Source: DATGMS01 sp040905145 (GTDB lineage: Bacteria > Bacteroidota > Bacteroidia > Cytophagales > Cyclobacteriaceae). Taken from it: a stretch of 56,478 bases of DNA. The DNA is taken from NCBI GenBank assembly GCA_040905145.1, contig JBBDSC010000034.1, forward strand, positions 1 to 56,478, written 5' to 3'. Of this stretch, positions 35,878 to 42,782 are shown one piece after another (position 1 is the stretch's first letter; every line of letters begins with the position of its first letter). The position numbers were made by a program, and so were the translations under genes. The notes under the pieces were generated by a model. That model saw nothing but the letters and a program-made list of their open reading frames with translations, was not told the origin of the DNA and searched no databases.

Positions 35878-36294
35878 TTAATGAGGCAGTCTGTTTCGTA
35901 AAATTCCATAGGTAAGGGTACCCAGGAGGGCACTTGCGAGCACCACCAGAATCACTCCGTAACCGTTTCCGATGAGCGTATAAATGGGGCCCGGACAGGC
36001 GCCGGCCATCGCCCAACCTAAACCAAATATTGTGCCGCCAATCAGGTAGCGCGGGATGCTCAAGTTTTTGGGACTAAAGGTAATAGGGGTTCCTTCTGTT
36101 GTTTTTACCTTGTATATCTTGATCAGCGCCACGCTTATAATTCCTAAGATGACGGCCGAACCAATAATGCCGTACATATGAAAAGAGTCGAAACGGAACA
36201 TTTCATAAATCCGGTACCAGGAAATGGCCTGGCTCTTGGTCATGATAATGCCGAAAAAGGTGCCTATGGATAAATAACTAATATATTTCATCAT
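35878..36294 (-). CDS. YeeE/YedE-type sulfur transporter, small subunit
   Basis: The 138-residue protein has about four membrane helices and the conserved motif GLGWAMAGACPGPIYTLIGNG, whose Cys belongs to the set lining the thiosulfate path in YeeE/TsuA transporters. It is half-length: the two-gene form (this subunit and the next) replaces the fused transporter of other bacteria. It starts 11 bp after the stop of the larger subunit, so it is the last gene of that unit. Probable cargo is thiosulfate or another small sulfur compound. Confidence 0.88.
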   Translation of the reverse strand: MMKYISYLSIGTFFGIIMTKSQAISWYRIYEMFRFDSFHMYGIIGSAVILGIISVALIKIYKVKTTEGTPITFSPKNLSIPRYLIGGTIFGLGWAMAGACPGPIYTLIGNGYGVILVVLASALLGTLTYGILRNRLPH

Positions 36295-36305
36295 TATTTT
36301 CAGGA

Positions 36306-36872
36306 TTAAAGGGATAGGATTACAGGTAAGAGAAAATAGGTCATGATCAGACCGCCGATAAAGAAGCCGATTACGGCAATCAGCGACGGAAGTTGCAGGT
36401 TGCTTAGCCCGCTGATGGCGTGCCCCGAGGTACAGCCACCTGCATAGCGGGCGCCGAAACCAATCAGGAAGCCACCAATCACCATCATGATAAACCCACG
36501 AAGGGTAAACAGGCCTTCCCAGCTAAATATCTCCTCGGGCAGGTAATTATCTCCCGGGTTCTGAATGCCTAATTCCTGCAGTTTCGCTACCGTATCCTGC
36601 GCCAGTGGAATAGGATCTGGTTGCTGCAGCCAGGTAGAAGCAATAAAGCCGCCGATAATAGCCCCGGCTACAAAAACCAGGTTCCATATTTGCTTTTTCC
36701 AGTCAAAATCAAAGAAATCACTGAAAGCTCCGGCACCACCTATGGAACAGGTAGTCCGTAAGGTATCTGAAACCCCAAAACTTTTTCCCACAAACAACAA
36801 TAAGGCCATCACTAAAGGAATTAGCGGTCCTGCTACATACCATGGCCAGGGTTGACTTAAGTATTCTATCAT
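36306..36872 (-). CDS. YeeE/YedE-type sulfur transporter, large subunit
   Basis: From the ATG at 36872 the protein has 188 residues, with about five hydrophobic helices and the two Cys motifs of the family: TTCSIGGAGA near residue 40 and GARYAGGCTSGHAISG near 145. The Cys residues are thought to hand thiosulfate through the membrane by S-H-S contacts. The upstream open codons (to 36929) are not protein-like. Upstream on the same strand are the remains of a UspA gene and a Crp-type operator with a -7 box (37308-37352), likely the promoter of the unit. Confidence 0.9.
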   Translation of the reverse strand: MIEYLSQPWPWYVAGPLIPLVMALLLFVGKSFGVSDTLRTTCSIGGAGAFSDFFDFDWKKQIWNLVFVAGAIIGGFIASTWLQQPDPIPLAQDTVAKLQELGIQNPGDNYLPEEIFSWEGLFTLRGFIMMVIGGFLIGFGARYAGGCTSGHAISGLSNLQLPSLIAVIGFFIGGLIMTYFLLPVILSL

Positions 36873-37026
36873 AATTCTATCTATTTTAGTTTTTCTAATT
36901 TTTAAAAGTGAATACGTCGTGGAACACATGGAATACCAAAGTCGAAGAACACGTTGTAAAAGAGCTTTACAATCATTTCCGGTTCCACTTGACTACCGGT
37001 ATAACCAGTACGTTGGATTTTTCTAT

Positions 37027-37257
37027 TCAATCGGCTGAGTTGGTAAGAGCCAATTCCTGCTGTGCAATTATTGGGGCAAAGTCAAAATTTTCTCCTTCCA
37101 CCAGCTCTCCCTGCTGGTTAAAGACAGCCTCCCCCGGGAGTGGGCACTGCGCGTAAGGCAAAAATTTCTGCGCCGCTCTGTCTGGCCAGCTTTAGGGCCA
37201 GGCTCAGGACAAAGCCTGATAAATCTGAGCAGTGGTTGGATACTAATATTTTTTCAT
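37027..37257 (-). pseudogene. Universal stress protein (UspA) remnant, frameshifted
   Basis: Starting at the minus-strand ATG at 37257, restoring one A in an A6 run gives MKKILVSN; the frame then continues CSDLSGFVLSLALKLARQSG and AEIFALRAVPTPGG, a typical UspA N-terminus. A second shift in a CCCGGGGG run moves to the frame EAVFNQQGELVEGENFDF, ending at 37027. The C-terminal half with the ATP-binding motif is absent. The intact operator/promoter at 37308-37352 lies 87 bp upstream of this start, so usp was the first gene of the YeeE unit. Confidence 0.75.
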
Positions 37258-37307
37258 GATCAGGTATAAATAGTCTGGTTTGCTTTCAATATTTTTTATT
37301 TTCTATA

Positions 37308-37352
37308 CAAAGGTAGACTACAGGCATTCCTTTTGCAGTGACATTTGTCACA
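37308..37352 (-). promoter_or_regulatory. Crp-type operator and -7 box, usp/YeeE unit
   Basis: The palindrome AGTGACATTTGTCACA (37337-37352, centre 37344.5) has perfect GTGAC/GTCAC halves. On the minus strand the box TACCTTTG (37315 to 37308, centre 37311.5) matches TAnnTTTG exactly and lies 33 bp downstream. No -33 TTG is present, as expected when an activator occupies about position -41. Confidence 0.8.
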
Positions 37353-37589
37353 CAAGGTTTTTGCTTCTCTGAAAATCCAATAAAAGTATTGAGATTCCGA
37401 AATGGAGTTGATAAATAAGGTAAGCCGGGGTGGCCAGCTTTAGCAGGAATTTCACAGAACTACGAGGGGAATAAATCTGTTGAGTTTAACATGAAGACAA
37501 AATAAAGTCTTTTCAGCACACATTTTTAGGGTTGAAAAAGCACAGCAGAAAGCTTTAATAAAATTCACCGCAACTAAGGGCAAAGAAAA

Positions 37590-38048
37590 ATGGAAAAATC
37601 AACCAAGCGCGATCATGATCGCGTAAGACAAAACTCTACAAATGAAGCAAACCGGGAAATTGACCGGGATAGCCTGCAAAGAATCCGAAAGCACCAGAAT
37701 TCATCGACAGGGGAAATAACGCAACGCCTGAAGGAGCTACAAAAGGAATGGGATATAGAAAAAACACTGATCGTCAATGCCTCTTCACTGACCCTTACGG
37801 GTTTATTACTCGGTACCTTTGTAAATAAGAGGTGGTATATATTTCCCGGAGTTGTAGCTTCCTTTCTCCTGCAGCACGGCCTGCAGGGCTGGTGCCCTCC
37901 ATTACCTCTTTTTCGCAAATTAGGCATTAGATCCAGGCAGGAAATTGATGAAGAACGTTATGCCTTAAAAGTATTGAAAGGCGATTTTGATGATCTTTCT
38001 GCTTCCTCAAAGCCTGAAGAAATACGGGAAGCTTTACGGGATTTATGA
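37590..38048 (+). CDS. YgaP-like/DUF2892 membrane protein
   Basis: The 152-residue protein has a polar N-terminus (about 65 residues, rich in R, D, E and N), then two hydrophobic helices (LTGLLLGTFVNKRWYIFPGV and VASFLLQHGLQGWCPPLPLF) with the WCPPLPLFRKLGIRS motif of the DUF2892/YgaP transmembrane domain, and a charged tail (RQEIDEERYALKVLKGDF). In E. coli YgaP this domain is fused to a rhodanese; here it stands alone in a region with rhodanese genes. Its N-terminal extension is unusual. Confidence 0.75.
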   Translation: MEKSTKRDHDRVRQNSTNEANREIDRDSLQRIRKHQNSSTGEITQRLKELQKEWDIEKTLIVNASSLTLTGLLLGTFVNKRWYIFPGVVASFLLQHGLQGWCPPLPLFRKLGIRSRQEIDEERYALKVLKGDFDDLSASSKPEEIREALRDL

Positions 38049-38138
38049 TCCCTTAAGGAAAAACATACATATCCATTATGCTTTTCTTGACTGCCTCATT
38101 CAGGCAGAACAGGAATTTCCAAGGCCTAAAAATCTAAA

Positions 38139-38624
38139 ATGTGTTGTTCGTCTATGACAAATAAAATGCATGCAAATACTTCCCGTTCCCTTTGGGTTGC
38201 TTTTCTAATCGGATTTTCGCTGATGGCAGCCGTCGACGAAATTGTTTTTCATCAGATTCTGGCCTGGCATCACTTTTACGACCAGTCTACAACCGAAGTT
38301 GCACTGTTAAGTGATGGCTTTCTTCATGTTGCAGAACTCACAGGCCTGATAGCAGGATTTTTTCTGTTTGCCGATCTCCGCCACAGTCAACAGTTGGCTC
38401 CTAAATGGGCTTGGGCGGGATTTTTCTACGGTCTTGGTGGCTTCCAGCTGTTCGATGGAATTATTGATCATAAGATTTTACGCCTGCACCAGGTCCGGTA
38501 TGTAGAGAATCTTTATGTTTATGATCTTGTGTGGAATCTTTGGGGTATTATTTTACTCCTGATTGGGTTTTGGCTTAATAGGCGTGCTAAAAATGCAGAA
38601 AACTTTGCTGATACCGCTCATTAA
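38139..38624 (+). CDS. DUF2243 membrane protein
   Basis: The 161-residue protein has four hydrophobic helices and the DUF2243 signatures DEIVFHQILAWHHFY and GFQLFDGIIDHKILRLHQVR, whose His and Asp residues could bind a metal. DUF2243 genes often lie directly before a CtaG-type cytochrome oxidase assembly gene, and that is the case here (32 bp gap). ATG codons at 38154 and 38163 are alternative starts. Confidence 0.85.
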   Translation: MCCSSMTNKMHANTSRSLWVAFLIGFSLMAAVDEIVFHQILAWHHFYDQSTTEVALLSDGFLHVAELTGLIAGFFLFADLRHSQQLAPKWAWAGFFYGLGGFQLFDGIIDHKILRLHQVRYVENLYVYDLVWNLWGIILLLIGFWLNRRAKNAENFADTAH

Positions 38625-38656
38625 CCCCTGGAAAGATAGAAGTAAATGATCAAAAT

Positions 38657-39444
38657 ATGAACCATAGCGGTTTACTAGGCTGGTTACCTATCGTGCCATT
38701 ATTTGCACTCCTGGCTGTTTACCTCTACGGAGTATATCTACAGAAAAAAGCAGGCCAAGCCTGGAACGGATGGCATACTGCCGCTTTTACTGCCGGCATT
38801 CTGTTATTGGTAATCGCTTTAATACCCCCGGTCATGCAGCATGCGCACCATGATTTTGAAGGGCATATGATGCAGCATTTATTATTGGGAATGCTTGCTC
38901 CCTTGGTCTGGTATTGGCTGCGCCGGTAACCTTAGCTTTGCGTAGCTTAACTACCTATCAGGCAAGAGTACTAACTGCAATATTGTGTAGCCAGCCTTTT
39001 CACTTGCTTAGCCACCCTATTACAGCACTGTTTTTAAATATAGGTGGCATGTACCTGCTATATTTAACCCCACTGTACAATGCGATGCACGACAACCCTT
39101 ACATCCATTTTTTGGTGCACCTGCACTTTATTTTGGCAGGGTATCTTTTTGTGTGGGCGATTGCAGGGCCTGATCCGGCACCTAGGCGCCCCGATCTGAG
39201 ACTACGGTTTATCGTTTTGTTTTTTAGCATAGCTGCCCATGCCTACCTGAGTAAATTCATGTATGCGAATAACTTTCCAAAAAACTCCCTACATTCCACA
39301 GAAGAAATACGAGCGGGGGCCTTGTTCATGTACTATGGTGGAGATATTTCCGAAATGCTGCTGGCCATTGCCTTTTTCACTATCTGGTATAGAAGGAGGG
39401 GCGGGAGGACTGACAGCCTTCCCAGGAAACAGGTGGCTTTATGA
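38657..39444 (+). pseudogene. ctaG: CtaG-type cytochrome c oxidase assembly protein, split by a frameshift
   Basis: The first frame (38657-38929) gives the N-terminal helices and the family motif ALIPPVMQHAHHDFEGHMMQ, then reads LAPLVWYWLRR and stops. The second frame, overlapping from 38914, continues LAAPVTLALRSL, a run of helices with MHDNPYIHFLVHLHFILAGY, and the His/Asn-rich caa3_CtaG C-terminus. Adding one G near 38900 (in CTTGGTCTGG) would join them as APLGLVLAAPVTLAL. A single-base indel thus breaks an otherwise complete gene of about 260 codons. Alternatives are a sequencing error or programmed frameshifting; no slippery signal is obvious. Confidence 0.85.
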
Positions 39445-39450
39445 CCTTTA

Positions 39451-39720
39451 TCAATCTTTTCTCTTAATAGTTCCCTCACCCATATTCTGGGGCATGTGAA
39501 ACTCCTGCTTTTCCTTTAGCTTTTCGACGACAAAATCTGTAAATCCCTGCTCAGTTTGATTGACATTTCCCCCCTGGCCGATGGTATCACTCTTATGCAG
39601 GCCTCTTAACACCCGTTGTGGGTCACTACCCGGTAAGATCTTGCTTCATCAAGAGGAGCATCACCTATTCTGATGTGACTGATCTTTTGCCCGACTGGCT
39701 TTGTCAGGTCCATTAAGCAG
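39451..39720 (-). pseudogene. C-terminal remnant of a SoxB/5'-nucleotidase-like protein
   Basis: On the minus strand from 39720 the frame reads LMDLTKPVGQKISHIRIGDA, then LDEARSYRVVTHNG. After a one-base deletion (GGG-TG for GGG-ATG) it continues LRGLHKSDTIGQGGN, then a helix and EFHMPQNMGEGTIK, stopping at 39451. This matches the C-terminal domain of the 5'-nucleotidase family, which includes SoxB of thiosulfate oxidation. The catalytic N-terminal metallophosphatase domain is missing. The SoxB assignment rests partly on the sulfur context. Confidence 0.6.
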
Positions 39721-39851
39721 CTAAAGGCAAAAAGGAGCGAAAATAATAAACAAAGGTACTTGCTGATGTTGAATCATGGCTAGAAAGTTTTGGTTAATAG
39801 AATTTGAACTCAGCGTATCTGTGGAAAAGTCTTCCTTGTTTTGCGTTAATA

Positions 39852-40457
39852 CTATTCTTTTTTACGGGCAAAAAGACGTGTTACATAGGCAGGTCCTGCA
39901 TGACCGCTGCCTTCCTCCAACAAAACTTCCCCCTCGAGCTTTTCAATAAATTCCCAGCCAACAAAATCCTGGCTGATCATTTCGGAGGTATAGAGCATAT
40001 CTTCACTTTTAGGACCACCGGAAGAGTAACCTAATTGCCTTGGGTGAAATGCTTCAATAATTATATGGCCTCCTGCTTTTACCGAAGCGGCAATTCTTTT
40101 ATGAACGTTTGACCGGCCTCCTGGCGGCAGGTGAAAATAAATGACGGCTGCGCAGTCGTAAGTCTCTTTTGGATAAGAAAAATCTTCTGCTTTGCTCAGC
40201 TGGTAGTTTAGCGATAAACGCATATTTTCTGCTTTTTCCAAGGCATGTTGCTGCGCTACTTTACTCAAATCAAAAGCAGTTACCTGCCAGCCCTGGGCGG
40301 CAGCATATATAGCCTGCCTTCCTTCTCCTTCACCGGGAATTAATAATTGTCCGGATTTCAGGAATTCTATTTTTTCCTTGAAATATTGATTAGGTTTTGT
40401 TCCATATAAATCATTAACCAGTGTGTATCTGTTATTCCAAAAGTTATTATCCATCAC
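39852..40457 (-). CDS. Class I SAM-dependent methyltransferase (TehB-like)
   Basis: The 201-residue protein has the N-terminal NFWNNRYTLVNDLYGTKPNQ pattern and the SAM-binding motifs LLIPGEGEGRQAIYAAAQGW (motif I, GEGEG) and VTAFDLSKVAQQHALEKA (motif II acidic residue), followed by CAAVIYFHLPPGGR. It resembles TehB/thiopurine-methyltransferase-like enzymes that methylate soft nucleophiles such as thiols, selenite or tellurite; a thiol or sulfide substrate would suit the island. A terminator separates it from the rhodanese unit upstream. Confidence 0.82.
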   Translation of the reverse strand: MMDNNFWNNRYTLVNDLYGTKPNQYFKEKIEFLKSGQLLIPGEGEGRQAIYAAAQGWQVTAFDLSKVAQQHALEKAENMRLSLNYQLSKAEDFSYPKETYDCAAVIYFHLPPGGRSNVHKRIAASVKAGGHIIIEAFHPRQLGYSSGGPKSEDMLYTSEMISQDFVGWEFIEKLEGEVLLEEGSGHAGPAYVTRLFARKKE

Positions 40458-40497
40458 TAAAAGTTTTAAATTTCATTATACCAGTTACGGTAAAGAA

Positions 40498-40528
40498 AAA
40501 CTGCCTGCCCGAAAAAGACAGGCAGTTT
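40498..40528 (-). terminator. Intrinsic terminator after the rhodanese unit
   Basis: AAACTGCCTG (40498-40507) and CAGGCAGTTT (40519-40528) form a perfect 10-bp stem with an 11-base loop. On the minus strand the hairpin is followed by TTTTTCTTT. It lies 6 bp after the DUF6132 gene stop. Confidence 0.85.
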
Positions 40529-40533
40529 ATACA

Positions 40534-40746
40534 TTATCCATTTTTGCTTTTTTTATTCGAGAAACCTATAAAAAGGACTGCTCCCACCAGGGGCCCATGC
40601 AGGCTACTGTTAAGCGGACTGGAAGTAATGGCACAGCTTTCTTTGCAACCATAAAAATGGTAACAAAGTAAGTCTGCTATCCCGCCCAGCAAAATTACAA
40701 GGCCTGCTTTTACAGCTGTTGTACTCCAAATTTTGAAGCGATTCAC
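40534..40746 (-). CDS. DUF6132-like small membrane protein
   Basis: The 70-residue protein has a helix (about 11-28), the motif CYHFYGCKESCAITSSPLNS and a second helix (GPLVGAVLFIGF). The GC...C.ITS.P pattern is shared by small Bacteroidota proteins annotated DUF6132, often next to rhodaneses. Its ATG overlaps the rhodanese stop by 4 bp, so the two are translationally coupled. The Cys residues on the outer side of the first helix may be functional. Confidence 0.7.
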   Translation of the reverse strand: MNRFKIWSTTAVKAGLVILLGGIADLLCYHFYGCKESCAITSSPLNSSLHGPLVGAVLFIGFSNKKSKNG

Positions 40747-41057
40747 AACTCGGTTTTATAGGGCCAGTGGTTAACACCTCCTTTCAGGTTGTACAGATCC
40801 TGAAAGTCTTTTCCTGCCATATTAGCACAAGCTTGTCCGCTTCGATTTCCACTGCGGCAGTACACCAAATAAGTTTTGCCTTTGTCCAGCTGCTCAACTT
40901 TTTCAGCAAACTTTCTATCCATGATATCAATGTTGGCTGATCCGGGAATTTTACCCTGCCTTAATTCTGCCGGAGTCCGGACATCTAAAACCACTACATC
41001 AGGATTTTCTTCCTGTATCTTTTTAAACTCTTCAGCTGTGATGTTTTTATATTCCAT
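40743..41057 (-). CDS. Single-domain rhodanese
   Basis: The 104-residue protein is one rhodanese domain: VVLDVRTPAELRQGKIPGSA at the N-terminus and the active-site loop VYCRSGNRS with the catalytic Cys at residue 67. There is no signal peptide, so it is cytosolic. It moves sulfane sulfur between persulfide donors and acceptors. A Crp-type operator and -7 box lie 88 bp upstream (41109-41153), and the DUF6132 gene is coupled downstream. Confidence 0.93.
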   Translation of the reverse strand: MEYKNITAEEFKKIQEENPDVVVLDVRTPAELRQGKIPGSANIDIMDRKFAEKVEQLDKGKTYLVYCRSGNRSGQACANMAGKDFQDLYNLKGGVNHWPYKTEL

Positions 41058-41108
41058 TTCTGCTTTCTATTTAAATAAATTAAACATGGTCTTCACTTTT
41101 TATTTATA

Positions 41109-41153
41109 CGAAAATACGACAGCCACCATCCTATTTCAGTGACAAAAGTCACG
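41109..41153 (-). promoter_or_regulatory. Crp-type operator and -7 box, rhodanese unit
   Basis: AGTGACAAAAGTCACG (41138-41153, centre 41145.5) has perfect GTGAC/GTCAC halves. On the minus strand the box TATTTTCG (41116 to 41109) is one mismatch from TAnnTTTG; its centre is again exactly 33 bp away. The palindrome begins 8 bp beyond the DsrE stop. Confidence 0.75.
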
Positions 41154-41160
41154 CATAGGA

Positions 41161-41598
41161 CTACAGGCCGGCCTTCACATAAATCCAACCCATTTCCTGT
41201 TTCAAAACCAACTCCGCCATGCCCGAGGGTACTGTAGTTACCCCCGGCAGCAAATCTTTCTTCGTAATCTTTTTTCGTTCCATGGTGTTTTCGCAGGCGG
41301 CAAAAACTACTCCATGTTCCATGAGCTCTTTTACATGCTTAGCGGCCTTGCTTTGGGAAGCGACCAGCAGGCCAAGGCCCTGGCTGTGGCAAACCACTTC
41401 TATTTGCGCATTAGGGAGCGCTTTCAAAATGTTCCTGATCTGGCCCACTACCACCAGTTGTTGTGTGGAATCGGCTTGTGTTACCTGCATAATTACTTTA
41501 TGCTCCTGCTCGTCCATTACTTTGGATGTAGTTGCCCCGGGATTATGATTTGTCTGGATTGCCATGGCGAAAAATAAGATGATAAGTTGTTGAATCAT
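41161..41598 (-). CDS. DsrE-family protein, probably exported
   Basis: The 145-residue protein has a hydrophobic N-terminus (MIQQLIILFFAMAIQ) that could be a signal peptide, then a DsrE-like fold: HKVIMQVTQADSTQQLVVVG, IEVVCHSQGLGLL with one Cys, and FAACENTMERKKIT with the conserved Cys, ending PSGMAELVLKQEMGW. DsrE/TusD-like proteins carry sulfane sulfur on the Cys. The gene lies 20 bp after the efflux adaptor and may be the last gene of that operon. Confidence 0.82.
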   Translation of the reverse strand: MIQQLIILFFAMAIQTNHNPGATTSKVMDEQEHKVIMQVTQADSTQQLVVVGQIRNILKALPNAQIEVVCHSQGLGLLVASQSKAAKHVKELMEHGVVFAACENTMERKKITKKDLLPGVTTVPSGMAELVLKQEMGWIYVKAGL

Positions 41599-41618
41599 TG
41601 ATTAATTAATTTTAGTTG

Positions 41619-42716
41619 TTACTGTTTTACTACTATCTGGCTCCCTTCACGGATTTCTTCGCTGCCATTTACAATAATCTGTTCATCTTCCTTTAGGGGA
41701 CCGAAAACTTCGGCCAGCTTATCCTGTCGGATGCCTTCTTTTACTGCTACGCGCTGTACCATACCATCTTCCACTTTCAGCACGAAAATGCCGGTAGCGG
41801 TATGCAGCAAGCTACTGGCAGGCACCCAAAGGCTGGCGATCGGACGCCGGAACTGCACCTCAGCCTGCACATATTCGCCACCGCTCAGCATGTGATCCTC
41901 ATTGGGTACATCAAATTCCACCATCAAAGAACGGAGTGACTTGTCCAGTACTCCGCTGCTACGCGAAATTTGGGCGGTGAAAGCTTCGTCAGGAAAGTTA
42001 CTTAACCGAAACCTAATGCTTGTGCTGTCGGAAAGGGAGCGGGCATGTTTTTCCGGAATAGCAATCGTGAGCCGCAGGCGGTCCTGCTGGGCCAGGGTAA
42101 AAAGAGGCTTGTCGCCGGCACCGACCAGTGCGCCCTGCGATACACTGCGGCTGGTGACAATACCGGCAAAGGGTGCCCGGATATCCATGTAGCTGGCCAG
42201 TTGCTGTGCCGCAGCCATTTCAGCATTGAGGCTCATGTAACTGGCGCTATCGCCCATTAATTTTGCCTGTGCCTGCTCCAGCTCAATGGCTGCCACAGCG
42301 CCGGAGCTTTTGGAGGCTTCTTTTAAGCGCTTATAAGCCTGCTGGCTGAACTGCAGCCGTTCCACCACTTCGCGCTGCCTAGCCGATGCGGCCATGTATT
42401 GCTGGGTAATTTCCGGGGCCTCCAGACGGGCGAGCAGCTGACCTTTTTGTACTTGACTGCCTCGGTCTACATACAGCTTTTGTACAAAACCGCTTACTTT
42501 TGGGTATAGCTGAACCTCTTCAAAAGGTGCCAGTTCACCGGGTAGTTGGAGGGTATAGGAGGCAATCTGTTTTGTAACCTTTGCTGTTGCTACGGCTACT
42601 TCAGTGGTTTCCTGCGTTTTTTCTTCGAGGGGTTTTCCATCCGTTCCGCAGCCTGCTATACCAAGGGCCATGAGCAGTAGAAATCCGATAGATTTGCTTA
42701 AAGACTGATATTTCAT
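41619..42716 (-). CDS. RND efflux periplasmic adaptor lipoprotein
   Basis: The 365-residue protein has a lipoprotein signal with lipobox GIAGC (Cys at residue 23), the split lipoyl domain (LYPKVSGFVQKLYVDRGSQV and IRAPFAGIVTSRSVSQGALV), an alpha-hairpin in between (about residues 95-165) and a beta-barrel to about residue 290. It bridges the RND pump and the TolC duct encoded in the same operon (gene order on the minus strand: lipoprotein, TolC, RND, adaptor, DsrE). No metal-binding extension is visible. Confidence 0.9.
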   Translation of the reverse strand: MKYQSLSKSIGFLLLMALGIAGCGTDGKPLEEKTQETTEVAVATAKVTKQIASYTLQLPGELAPFEEVQLYPKVSGFVQKLYVDRGSQVQKGQLLARLEAPEITQQYMAASARQREVVERLQFSQQAYKRLKEASKSSGAVAAIELEQAQAKLMGDSASYMSLNAEMAAAQQLASYMDIRAPFAGIVTSRSVSQGALVGAGDKPLFTLAQQDRLRLTIAIPEKHARSLSDSTSIRFRLSNFPDEAFTAQISRSSGVLDKSLRSLMVEFDVPNEDHMLSGGEYVQAEVQFRRPIASLWVPASSLLHTATGIFVLKVEDGMVQRVAVKEGIRQDKLAEVFGPLKEDEQIIVNGSEEIREGSQIVVKQ

Positions 42717-42782
42717 TGCTATGTTATTTTTCTTTTTCTGAATTTTTAATGAGGTTTTATTGAAAGGTCCTCAATGCCTCTT

